Shown here piece after piece: positions 31,692 to 39,335 of a stretch of 40,371 nucleotides of DNA (positions within the stretch are counted from its first letter, which is position 1; each line of letters begins with the position of its first letter). The stretch comes from CAZSCF01 sp964636505 (lineage in GTDB: Bacteria; Patescibacteriota; Minisyncoccia; Moranbacterales; UBA2206). Where the stretch lies: positions 1 through 40,371 of the forward strand of contig CAZWRY010000008.1 in the NCBI GenBank assembly GCA_964636505.1, in the 5' to 3' direction. The position numbers and the translations under genes are program-made. The notes under the pieces were generated by a model that was given only the letters and a program-made list of their open reading frames with translations, did not search any database and was not told where the DNA came from.

Positions 31692-33575
31692 ATGTTGGGA
31701 AAATATCTTATAAACAAACGGATAACTAAAGGGGTGGAAATAGAGGATTCAATAATGACAATCACGGAGAAAGAAGAAGCGATTATTGAAAAGCCATTCA
31801 AGAAAAAAAATCTTAAAATTGTTTGGATTTTGGTGCTGATTTCTTTTGTTTTGCTTTTGGGGCGGATTTTCTATTTGGACATAATAAAAGGCAGTTATTA
31901 TGCGGAACTTTCTAGGGGTAATCGCATCAGGACGGTTTTAGTCAAGGCTCCCAGGGGCAAAATCTTGGATAAATTCGGCAATAGTTTAGTTAGCAACATT
32001 TCCAGTGTAGATGCGGTAATTGTGCCAAGTGATTTGCCCGAAAACTCCGATGAAAAAAGAAATGTAATTAAAAAAATATCCGAAATATTGAATGTAGATG
32101 AACAAAATTTGTATTCGGCCATTGAAAACCAACCTAAAAATTCCATTAATGCCGTTTTGGCTAAAGAAAATATCAGCCAGGAACAAGTTTTGGTGTTGGC
32201 TGAAAAATACAGACAGCTGTCGGGCCTAACTTTGGAAAATTCCGGCATCCGAAAATACGAAAACGGACTTATCTTTTCTTCAATTATCGGTTATGATGGC
32301 AAAATAACCAAAGAAGAATTGGAGGCTAATCCGGGATACTATATGACAGATTATATCGGAAAAGCAGGATTGGAAAAACAATATGAAAAAGAATTGCGCG
32401 GTGCACACGGAGCGAGACAGGTGGAAGTTGATTCAAGAGGAAACATTAAAAAAAATTTAGGAACAACGAGTCCTGTGCCTGGAAGCGACCTGGTTTTAAA
32501 TATTGATGAAGGCTTGCAGAAAAAAATATTTGACAGCTTGTCGGCCTATTTGGAAAAGAGTGGCACAGAAACAGCTTCGGCTATTGCGATTGATCCGAGA
32601 AACGGAGGTGTCTTAGCAATGGTAAGTTTACCGGGTTATGACAATAATCTGTTTGCCAAAGGAATCGCCCGTGAAGATTACAAAAAAATAATTGAAGATA
32701 AAAATTTGCCTCTTTTTAATCGTTCGGTGAGCGGCGAATATCCTCCGGGGTCAACATTGAAACCGGCGGTGGCGGCTGCGGCTTTAGCCGAGGGAACAGT
32801 GACACCGGAAACTACCGTACTGGATAATCAGGGCGCGATTTTTGTCGGTTCTTGGCGATTTGGCGACTGGAAAGTGCATGGCATGGTTAATATGAAAAAA
32901 GCTATCGCGGAAAGCTGTGATGTTTATTTTTATGCTCTAGGTGGAGGGTATGGGAACATTCCCGGGCTTGGAATGGACAGAATGAAAAAATATGAAAAAT
33001 TATTCGGCTTCGGGGAAGTATCCGGAATTGATTTGCCGGGAGAAAAAAGCGGTTTAATTCCTGACGAGAATTGGAAAAAGGAAAAAATCGGGGAAAAATG
33101 GTATATTGGAGACTCTTATCATTCTGCTATCGGACAAGGTTTTATTACGGCTACGCCGTTGCAACTAGCCAATTACACGGCGGCCTTAGCCAATGGCGGA
33201 ACACTTTTTTCTCCAAAAATTGTAAGTAAAATAAAAAAAAGCAACGGCGAAGAAAAAATCATCAGACCGGAAATCATTAGAAAAAATTTCATTTCTCCCG
33301 ATATTTTAAAAATAGTCAGAGAAGGTATGAGGGAAACCGTGCTTTCTGGCTCGGCTAAATCACTCAATGCCTTGCCAATAGAAGTTGCCGGTAAAACCGG
33401 TACGGCACAATTCGGAACGGATAATAAAACGCACGGCTGGTTTATTTCTTTTGCTCCCTTTGAAAATCCGGAAATAGCCATGGTTGTTCTGGCTGAGGGT
33501 GGCGGGGAAGGCAGTTCCAGCGGTGTGCCCGTAACGAAAGATGTTTTTGAATGGTATTTTAAAAACAAAAAATAG
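31692..33575 (+). CDS. mrdA: Penicillin-binding protein 2 (class B transpeptidase)
   Basis: Elongation-specific D,D-transpeptidase. Membrane helix at about 41-62, PBP dimerisation domain (RIRTVLVKAPRGKILDK, then GIRKYENGLIFSSIIGY), catalytic domain with S354-T-L-K357, S408-C-D410 and K568-T-G. The middle motif is S-x-D rather than S-x-N, as is usual for PBP2. The length of 627 is typical. It probably works with RodA, which is not in the window. The cytoplasmic tail of about 40 residues is charged. Confidence 0.95.
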   Translation: MLGKYLINKRITKGVEIEDSIMTITEKEEAIIEKPFKKKNLKIVWILVLISFVLLLGRIFYLDIIKGSYYAELSRGNRIRTVLVKAPRGKILDKFGNSLVSNISSVDAVIVPSDLPENSDEKRNVIKKISEILNVDEQNLYSAIENQPKNSINAVLAKENISQEQVLVLAEKYRQLSGLTLENSGIRKYENGLIFSSIIGYDGKITKEELEANPGYYMTDYIGKAGLEKQYEKELRGAHGARQVEVDSRGNIKKNLGTTSPVPGSDLVLNIDEGLQKKIFDSLSAYLEKSGTETASAIAIDPRNGGVLAMVSLPGYDNNLFAKGIAREDYKKIIEDKNLPLFNRSVSGEYPPGSTLKPAVAAAALAEGTVTPETTVLDNQGAIFVGSWRFGDWKVHGMVNMKKAIAESCDVYFYALGGGYGNIPGLGMDRMKKYEKLFGFGEVSGIDLPGEKSGLIPDENWKKEKIGEKWYIGDSYHSAIGQGFITATPLQLANYTAALANGGTLFSPKIVSKIKKSNGEEKIIRPEIIRKNFISPDILKIVREGMRETVLSGSAKSLNALPIEVAGKTGTAQFGTDNKTHGWFISFAPFENPEIAMVVLAEGGGEGSSSGVPVTKDVFEWYFKNKK

Positions 33576-33645
33576 GGGTTTTGGAAAATTAATCAGCCCT
33601 TATTTTTTCCTAATTTAAGCCATTTTTTGATTTTCCTTGAATTTA

Positions 33646-33673
33646 TTGACAATATTTTTTTATATGATATAAT
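33646..33673 (+). promoter_or_regulatory. Consensus promoter with extended -10 for greA
   Basis: TTGACA (33646-33651), a 16-base spacer ending in TGA, TATAAT (33668-33673). It is the best promoter match in the window. The start should be near 33680, about 28 bases before the greA ATG. Confidence 0.85.
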
Positions 33674-33707
33674 TCGGTTTACCATTTTTAATTTTAAGAA
33701 AGAAGCT

Positions 33708-34163
33708 ATGACAAAGTTTATAACCGAAGAAGGACTTAAAAAAATCAAAGAAGAACTGGAACACAGAAAAGTCACTTTGCGACAAGACATTGCCAACGCA
33801 ATTAAAGAAGCCAAAGAGCAAGGCGATTTAAGCGAGAATGCGGAATATAGTGAGGCCAAAAGACAGCAAGCGGAAAATGAAGCTAGAATTGCTGAGCTTG
33901 AATTTATGCTGAAAGATTCAACCGTTGTTTCTTATAATGGAAATTCTGGCGTGATTCAAATGGGGTCAAAAGTAAAAGTTAAATTCAATGGCAGTGAAAT
34001 GGAATTTCAAATTGTAGGTTCCAATGAAGCAAATCCGGGCGAGATGAAAATTTCCAACGAATCACCAATGGGCAAAGCGTTCATCGGGGCCAAGAAAAAT
34101 GATAAAATTCAAGTAAAAACGCCAAGCGGTACGATAAATTATATTATTTTGGATGTGAAATAA
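33708..34163 (+). CDS. greA: Transcription elongation factor GreA
   Basis: Rescues backtracked RNA polymerase by stimulating transcript cleavage. N-terminal coiled coil with the acidic tip in GDLSENAEYSEAKRQQ, then a C-terminal FKBP-like domain (SNEANPGEMKISNESPMGKA, followed by GAKKNDKIQVKTPSG). The length of 151 is close to the usual 158. The start at 33708 (MTKFITEEGLKKI) is fixed by family alignment and by the promoter, which excludes the in-frame ATG at 33627. It is monocistronic, with its own promoter and terminator. Confidence 0.97.
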   Translation: MTKFITEEGLKKIKEELEHRKVTLRQDIANAIKEAKEQGDLSENAEYSEAKRQQAENEARIAELEFMLKDSTVVSYNGNSGVIQMGSKVKVKFNGSEMEFQIVGSNEANPGEMKISNESPMGKAFIGAKKNDKIQVKTPSGTINYIILDVK

Positions 34164-34177
34164 AATTTTGAATAAAA

Positions 34178-34216
34178 AAAGAAAAATCCCGGCTTTTAAG
34201 TCCGGGATTTTTCTTT
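34178..34216 (+). terminator. Strong hairpin terminator after greA
   Basis: A perfect 15-base-pair stem (34178-34192 with 34202-34216; core TCCCGG/CCGGGA) around a 9-base loop, with an A tract before and a T tract inside the 3' arm. Confidence 0.9.
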
Positions 34217-34276
34217 CGGGTATTGCAAAAAATAGCGAGGTGATATATTTAATCTTGCAATAATTTTTAAGGTAAA

Positions 34277-34305
34277 TTGCAAAACCAGATTGGTTTGCAT
34301 ATCTT
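34277..34305 (+). promoter_or_regulatory. Possible promoter for the SpeD-like gene
   Basis: TTGCAA (34277-34282), a 17-base spacer, TATCTT (34300-34305); the start codon is at 34321. Moderate match only. Confidence 0.45.
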
Positions 34306-34320
34306 ATCAAAAATAAAAAG

Positions 34321-34728
34321 ATGGAAGGAGAAAATAATACGTGCAATTTTGGGGAGCATCTTATGCTTGACGGGTACGGAGGTTCTCCGGAGAAGTTAAA
34401 TAATCGGGAACTGATTTTTAGCTGTTTGGATGAATTACCGGAAAAAGCCGGCATGCAAAAAATCATGAATCCGGTGCTTAAAAGTTTTGAAGGGAACGAA
34501 ATCAAAGATCCCGGCGGTTATTCCGGTTTTGTTATGATTGCCGAATCACATATTAGCGTGCATACTTTTCCGGCCAGAAAATTCGTGAGCATTGATGTCT
34601 ATACGTGCAAAAACGGAATGGATAAAGATCTTATTATTGAATATTTCAAGAAAAAGTTTGATCTTCAAGATGTGGAGGTCAATTTTGTAAAAAGGGGAAC
34701 AAGATATCCTCTGCAAAATCTGGTTTAA
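34321..34728 (+). CDS. SpeD/SpeH-like pyruvoyl-dependent decarboxylase (S-adenosylmethionine decarboxylase family)
   Basis: A 135-residue proenzyme of the prokaryotic AdoMet decarboxylase family. The self-cleavage site is visible in AESHISVHTFPARKF (cleavage expected between E75 and S76, S76 becoming the pyruvoyl group), with H81 and C96 in the expected places (SIDVYTC). In the family AdoMet decarboxylase supplies aminopropyl groups for spermidine, but some SpeD homologues act on ornithine or arginine instead. No spermidine synthase or other polyamine gene is nearby, so the substrate is open. The gene stands alone between two terminators. Confidence 0.88.
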   Translation: MEGENNTCNFGEHLMLDGYGGSPEKLNNRELIFSCLDELPEKAGMQKIMNPVLKSFEGNEIKDPGGYSGFVMIAESHISVHTFPARKFVSIDVYTCKNGMDKDLIIEYFKKKFDLQDVEVNFVKRGTRYPLQNLV

Positions 34729-34740
34729 ACAAACGATAAG

Positions 34741-34767
34741 ATCCCGGCCAATGTCGGGGTTTTTATT
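34741..34767 (+). terminator. Hairpin terminator after the SpeD-like gene
   Basis: ATCCCG (34741-34746) pairs with CGGGGT (34755-34760, one T-G pair), followed by TTTTATT. Confidence 0.7.
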
Positions 34768-34795
34768 TGATTTTCAGTCCCAAAAAGGGTATAAT
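34767..34795 (+). promoter_or_regulatory. Promoter for lysS
   Basis: TTGATT (34767-34772), a 17-base spacer, perfect TATAAT (34790-34795). The lysS ATG is 31 bases downstream of the -10. Confidence 0.7.
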
Positions 34796-34826
34796 TTTAT
34801 CATAAAAACTAAAATATTTTAATTCA

Positions 34827-36275
34827 ATGAAGGAATCAATTCGGAGGATAAAGCTGCAAAAATTGGAAAACATCAAAGATTTTAAAATGGAGCCCTATCC
34901 GGAAAAAACCGGCAGAACAATAACTAACGGTGAGGCCATGGAGCAATTTGATAAGCTTGCCAAAAAAAACATCACCTTGGTTGGACGTGTAAAATCTTTT
35001 CGTCCCATGGGCGGATCAACTTTTGCGCACATTGAAGATGAAACGGGAAAAATCCAGCTTTTTCTCAACAAAAAAAATATTTCTGAAGATAAATATAAAT
35101 TATTTATAAAGAATGTTGAGATTGGTGATTTTGTGGAAGCTTCTGGCAAACTTTTCAAAACCAAGCAGGACGAAAAAACCCTGGAAGTCTTTGATTGGAA
35201 AATTCTTTCTAAGAATATCCGCCCAATTCCAACTGAATATTACGGTCTCAAAAACACGGAAAAACTTTTGCGCAAAAGATATTTGGATTTGATGATGAAC
35301 GCGGAAACGCGCGAGATATTCCGCAAAAAAAATATTTTTTGGCAATCAGTCAGAAGTTTTTTATCCAAAGAAGGATTTTTGGAAATTCAAAATCCGGTTT
35401 TAGAACTGACTCCTGGCGGAGCGGAAGCCGAACCCTTTACCACGCATCACAATGCTTTGGATCAGGACTATTTTATGCGAATTTCGCTGGAATTGCCGCT
35501 TAAGCGCCTTTTGGTAGGCGGCTATGAAAAAGTCTTTGAAATTGGGCGGGTTTTTCGCAACGAAGGCGTTGATCGGGAACACTTACAAGAATATGATTCT
35601 CTGGAATTTTATTGGGCCTATGCTGACCTTCAAAAAGGAATGGAAATTTCAGAAGAATTGTTTAAAGAAGTTGTGAAGAATGTGGCGGGCAAAATGACAA
35701 CGGAATATGAAGGTCAAAAAATAGACTGGAACAAAAAATTTGCGGTAGTGGATTATTTTACCGAATTTAAAAAAGAAACCGGTCTAGACCTGGAAACCGA
35801 TTTGTCCGTGGAAGTGCTTCGCGCAAAAGCGGATGAGCTCAAGATAAAATATGACAAATCTTTTGGAAAAGGCAAAATGATTGATACGCTTTACAAAAAA
35901 ACCATCCGTAAAAAGATTATTCAGCCAAGCTTTCTGGTTGGTCATCCGCTTGATGTTTCACCGCTGGCTAAAATTGATCCGGAAAATTCCAAAAAAGTTT
36001 TGCGCTTTCAAATTGTGGCCGGAGGAAGCGAGCTTTGTAATGCCTTTTCCGAGCTAAATGATCCAATTGATCAAAAAAACAGATTTGAGGAACAAATGAA
36101 AGCACGGGAAGCAGGCGACAAGGAAGCTCAAATGTTGGATGAAGATTTTGTAGAAGCCTTGGAATATGGTATGCCGCCGGCTTTTGGTATGGGCTTTTCG
36201 GAAAGATTTTTTGCCTTTCTTATGAACAAGCCAGTACGCGAAACAACCACCTTTCCGGCCATTAAAGAAAAATAA
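34827..36275 (+). CDS. lysS: Lysyl-tRNA synthetase, class II
   Basis: Charges tRNA-Lys. N-terminal OB-fold anticodon-binding domain (about 50-145, VGRVKSFRPMGGSTFAHIED), class II motif 1 around FLEIQNPVLELTPGGAEAEP, motif 2 FEIGRVFRNEGVDREHLQEY, and motif 3 in the C-terminal GMGFSERFFAFLMNKPVRET. In most bacterial LysRS motif 3 reads GIGIDRLVMLLT; here the Asp before the essential Arg is Glu and the segment is more aromatic, a divergent form. The length of 482 is normal. Confidence 0.95.
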   Translation: MKESIRRIKLQKLENIKDFKMEPYPEKTGRTITNGEAMEQFDKLAKKNITLVGRVKSFRPMGGSTFAHIEDETGKIQLFLNKKNISEDKYKLFIKNVEIGDFVEASGKLFKTKQDEKTLEVFDWKILSKNIRPIPTEYYGLKNTEKLLRKRYLDLMMNAETREIFRKKNIFWQSVRSFLSKEGFLEIQNPVLELTPGGAEAEPFTTHHNALDQDYFMRISLELPLKRLLVGGYEKVFEIGRVFRNEGVDREHLQEYDSLEFYWAYADLQKGMEISEELFKEVVKNVAGKMTTEYEGQKIDWNKKFAVVDYFTEFKKETGLDLETDLSVEVLRAKADELKIKYDKSFGKGKMIDTLYKKTIRKKIIQPSFLVGHPLDVSPLAKIDPENSKKVLRFQIVAGGSELCNAFSELNDPIDQKNRFEEQMKAREAGDKEAQMLDEDFVEALEYGMPPAFGMGFSERFFAFLMNKPVRETTTFPAIKEK

Positions 36276-36310
36276 GTTTAAAGACAAAAGGAAAAAATGG
36301 AGAAAAATTT

Positions 36311-36350
36311 TGATTGTGAACACAATCATGGGGTAAAAAAATATTGTGAA
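36311..36350. promoter_or_regulatory. Inverted plus direct repeat (ATTGTGAA) before the HD-domain gene
   Basis: TGATTGTG-AA-CACAATCA (36311-36328) is a perfect 8-base inverted repeat. ATTGTGAA recurs at 36343-36350, exactly 30 bases after the first copy. It could be an operator read by a dimeric regulator; no clear promoter was found next to it. Confidence 0.4.
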
Positions 36351-36370
36351 AGTTAAATTTATTAAAAAAT

Positions 36371-37372
36371 ATGTTTAATAGTCCAGAGTCAATAGGAAAA
36401 AAAGAAAAAGAACCAGCAGAAAAAGAATCAATTTCAGAAGATTTTTTGGATAGAGAGGCGTACCTTTCTCAAAAAGAATTGGTAAAAGAAAAATATCAAG
36501 AAACGATTAATTGGAGGGAAAAGAGGTATGACAAGGACATTGCTCAAGATCCCTCTAAAGAGGGAATGCGTTTTAATCTGAATGTCCATAATGAAATTGT
36601 TTTGGATTATGCAACTAAACTTACTGAAAAGGAAAATCTTGATTCCAAAGAAAAAGTTGAAGCGATAATGGCCACCATTATGCATGATGGCGGGAAGCTT
36701 TCTTCGGGTCTTTTGGCGCATCATCAAAAAGGAGTGGAGTATGCCGATGAAATGCTGAAGGAAATAAAAGGAAAAGAAGTTGATGGAGTTGAAATAACGG
36801 ATGAAGTAGGAAAAAAAATAAAGGAAGCTATTGAAAGGCACATGAACCATCCATTTATGGTAATGTCAAATAAGGGAGAAAGGTTTCCTGAGCCACAGGA
36901 CAAAGTGGACAAAGTTGTTTTTGATGCGGATATGTTGGCTAATATTGGTTTTAAAAATGTGGCTTTTCGTCTTGGCAATAAAAATTTTTTGGATAAAGAT
37001 TCCATACGATCTAAAGATGGGAATGTTTTGGAAGAATCGTTCAGAAATGTGCTGGAAGGGGAAATTACCGATGACGGCAAGAAAATCCCCGGAGCCAGCG
37101 GGCTTGAAGATGTGGTACTTTCCGATTCGGCCAAAGCCATGGCCGGGCAATTAATTGAATCTGCCAGGAATATTTTTGAAAACTTGAAAGAGAAGGGAAG
37201 TCTGAAAGAAATCCAAAAAATTTTTTCTGATAAAGAGGGAAATTTCAATCAGGACACAATTAAAGAACATGGCGGAACGGAGTTAATCAAAAAACTGCTC
37301 AATGAAAAAATTGAAGAAGCGGCTATGAATCTGGGAATTGAAACGGAAACAGTCAAAAAGTTTGCGATGTAA
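36371..37372 (+). CDS. HD-domain protein (putative phosphohydrolase)
   Basis: A 333-residue protein with an HD-type metal site pattern: H73 (FNLNVHNEIV), H105-D106 (TIMHDGGKL), H117/H118 (LLAHHQKG), H157/H160 (ERHMNHPF) and D185/D187 (FDADML). The first 60 residues are charged and probably disordered or helical. The C-terminal 140 residues are helical with no recognised domain. HD proteins hydrolyse nucleotides or cyclic dinucleotides; the specific substrate cannot be told. It is followed 14 bases later by a nucleotidyltransferase gene. Confidence 0.8.
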   Translation: MFNSPESIGKKEKEPAEKESISEDFLDREAYLSQKELVKEKYQETINWREKRYDKDIAQDPSKEGMRFNLNVHNEIVLDYATKLTEKENLDSKEKVEAIMATIMHDGGKLSSGLLAHHQKGVEYADEMLKEIKGKEVDGVEITDEVGKKIKEAIERHMNHPFMVMSNKGERFPEPQDKVDKVVFDADMLANIGFKNVAFRLGNKNFLDKDSIRSKDGNVLEESFRNVLEGEITDDGKKIPGASGLEDVVLSDSAKAMAGQLIESARNIFENLKEKGSLKEIQKIFSDKEGNFNQDTIKEHGGTELIKKLLNEKIEEAAMNLGIETETVKKFAM

Positions 37373-37386
37373 TAATTTCTAGACCA

Positions 37387-37830
37387 ATGAAAAAATTTTT
37401 GGATAAAAAGGTGATGGTTTTTGGGACGTTTGATATTTTTCATAAAGGGCATGAAAATTTTTTGCAGCAAGCCAAAAAATATGGCTTGCCCGCGAACGCG
37501 AAACGCGACCAGGGGAATTGCTTGTTTGTAGTTGTGGCTAGAGATACAACGGTTAAGGAAGTTAAAAAACGCGAGACAAAAAATAGCGAAAGAAAAAGAA
37601 TGCTGATTTTGAAAAAAAGCGGACTGGCGGACAAGGTGGTTTTAGGAAGCATGAATGACAAATATGCGGTTATCAAAAAATACAAGCCGGACATCATTTG
37701 CTTAGGCTATGATCAAAAGTACTTCACGGAGAAAATCAAGGAAAAATTAAAGGAGTTTAAATTGGACAAAACGCGCCTAGCCAGGCTAAAATCGTATTAT
37801 CCCAAAAAATATAAATCTTCATTGCTATAA
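37387..37830 (+). CDS. Cytidylyltransferase-like protein, close to archaeal-type FAD synthase (RibL)
   Basis: Nucleotidyltransferase of the HxGH superfamily. The active-site motif is GTFDIFHKGH (H19, H22), then VVVARDTTVKEVKKRE, SERKRMLI and the nucleotide-binding PDIICLGYDQ. The arrangement VARD-TV, then PDII-LGYDQ is that of archaeal RibL-type FAD synthases and the related glycerol-3-phosphate cytidylyltransferases. Residues 33-44 (GLPANAKRDQGN) are an insertion not expected in the family and are encoded by a GC-rich stretch with CGCGAA repeats. It lies 4 bases upstream of serS. Confidence 0.83.
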   Translation: MKKFLDKKVMVFGTFDIFHKGHENFLQQAKKYGLPANAKRDQGNCLFVVVARDTTVKEVKKRETKNSERKRMLILKKSGLADKVVLGSMNDKYAVIKKYKPDIICLGYDQKYFTEKIKEKLKEFKLDKTRLARLKSYYPKKYKSSLL

Positions 37831-37834
37831 AAAT

Positions 37835-39130
37835 ATGCTGGATATAAAATTTATCAGGGAAAATAAGAAAGCGGTTCAAAAAAACTGCGATAACAGGAAG
37901 GTCAAATGCGATATTGGCGAGCTTTTGCTTTTGGATGAGAAAAGGAAAAATGCTTTGCGATATGTTGAAGAACTGCAAGCTGAAAAAAATAAATTAAATG
38001 ATTTGGTGAAGTCTTCCGATGGAGCTGAGAGAGAAAAACTGATTGAACAAGGAAAAAATGTAAATAACAAAACCGGAGAAGCCAAAAAAGAACTGGAAGA
38101 AATATCGGTTAAGTACAACGAGCTTTTGTCGCAAATTCCGAATATGACCCATCCGGATGTTTTGGTTAGTGATGATGAAAATGAAAATCCGGTTCTGGAA
38201 ATGGTAAAAGAGCCTCTGGAATTTGATTTTAATCCGCAAGACCATGTCCAAATTGCAGAAAGCTTGGATCTTATTGATTTTGAAAGGGCAACAAAGGTGA
38301 GCGGAGCAAAATTTTATTATTTCAAAAATGAATTAGTTTTTTTAGAGCAAGCTCTCATAAACTACGCTTTGGATATTACAGCCAAGCGTGGATTTATTCC
38401 TTTTTCCACTCCGGACCTGGCCAAAAAAGAGGTTTTGGAAGGCTTGGGCTTTAATCCTCGCGGCCAAGAAACGCAAATCTACAATATTGAAAATTCGGAC
38501 CTATGTCTCATCGGGACAGCTGAAATAACGATGGGTGGTTATCATATGAATGAAATAATTGAGGAAAAAGATCTGCCGAAAAAATATGTGGCAGTTTCTC
38601 ACTGTTATCGCACCGAAGCCGGAGCTTATTCTAAATTTTCAAAAGGAATTTTCAGAGTGCATCAGTTTACAAAAGTGGAAATGTTTCAATATGTGTTGCC
38701 GGAAAAAAGTGAGGAAGCTCACAAAGAAATTTTGGAAATAGAAAAAGAAATTTTCAAAGGCCTGGATATTCCTTTTAGAATTATTGACCACTGTACCGCT
38801 GATCTTGGCGGGCCGTCTAGCAGAACATTTGATTTGGAAGCTTGGATGCCGGGTAAACCAAATAAAGATGGGACAATGGGCGATTGGGCGGAAATAACTT
38901 CCACTTCAAATTGCACCGATTATCAGGCCAGGGGATTAAATATAAAATACAAAAAAGCCGATGGGAAGAAGGAATATGTGCATATGCTTAATGGAACAGC
39001 TATAGCGATGACGCGGGCGCTTATTGCAGTTTTGGAAAATTACCAGCAAGCGGATGGCAGCATCAGGATCCCGGAAGTACTCAAAAAGTACATGCCAAAC
39101 GGGCTGGATTTGATATCTAAAAAGGCCTAA
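37835..39130 (+). CDS. serS: Seryl-tRNA synthetase
   Basis: Charges tRNA-Ser. N-terminal antiparallel coiled-coil arm (about 30-105) that grips the long variable arm of tRNA-Ser, then the class II catalytic domain: GTAEITMGGYHM, motif 2 SHCYRTEAGAYSKFSKGIFR followed by VHQFTKVEMF, EITSTSNCTDYQARGLNI and motif 3 NGTAIAMTRALIAVLENYQ. The length of 431 is normal. It ends just before the rRNA promoter; GGCCTA (39124-39129) at its stop can pair with TAGGCC (39144-39149). Confidence 0.97.
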   Translation: MLDIKFIRENKKAVQKNCDNRKVKCDIGELLLLDEKRKNALRYVEELQAEKNKLNDLVKSSDGAEREKLIEQGKNVNNKTGEAKKELEEISVKYNELLSQIPNMTHPDVLVSDDENENPVLEMVKEPLEFDFNPQDHVQIAESLDLIDFERATKVSGAKFYYFKNELVFLEQALINYALDITAKRGFIPFSTPDLAKKEVLEGLGFNPRGQETQIYNIENSDLCLIGTAEITMGGYHMNEIIEEKDLPKKYVAVSHCYRTEAGAYSKFSKGIFRVHQFTKVEMFQYVLPEKSEEAHKEILEIEKEIFKGLDIPFRIIDHCTADLGGPSSRTFDLEAWMPGKPNKDGTMGDWAEITSTSNCTDYQARGLNIKYKKADGKKEYVHMLNGTAIAMTRALIAVLENYQQADGSIRIPEVLKKYMPNGLDLISKKA

Positions 39131-39150
39131 AATTTATCCAAAATAGGCCC

Positions 39151-39179
39151 TTGACAACTTTTAGGGATTTCGCTAAACT
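39151..39179 (+). promoter_or_regulatory. Probable rRNA-operon promoter
   Basis: TTGACA (39151-39156), a 17-base spacer, TAAACT (39174-39179). It lies about 860 bases upstream of mature 16S, immediately after serS. A second TTGACA at 39847-39852 lacks a convincing -10. Confidence 0.6.
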
Positions 39180-39279
39180 GAAACAAGTGATTTAAAGTTA
39201 TCTTTAAATAATAATTTAACAACAAAAAGGCAAGCCAATCAATTGACTAAAAATAATTGAAGTGCGGGTGAGAAAGGAT

Positions 39280-39321
39280 ACATCTTTTTACATGATTTCT
39301 TGTGTGAAAAGATGTGTTTTT
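39280..39321 (+). terminator. Terminator-like hairpin in the rRNA leader
   Basis: ACATCTTTTTACAT (39280-39293) pairs with GTGTGAAAAGATGT (39302-39315, two G-T pairs) around an 8-base loop, followed by G and six T. It would stop transcripts from 39151 after about 140 bases unless antitermination occurs. Confidence 0.7.
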
Positions 39322-39335
39322 TGTTCATTGAACAT

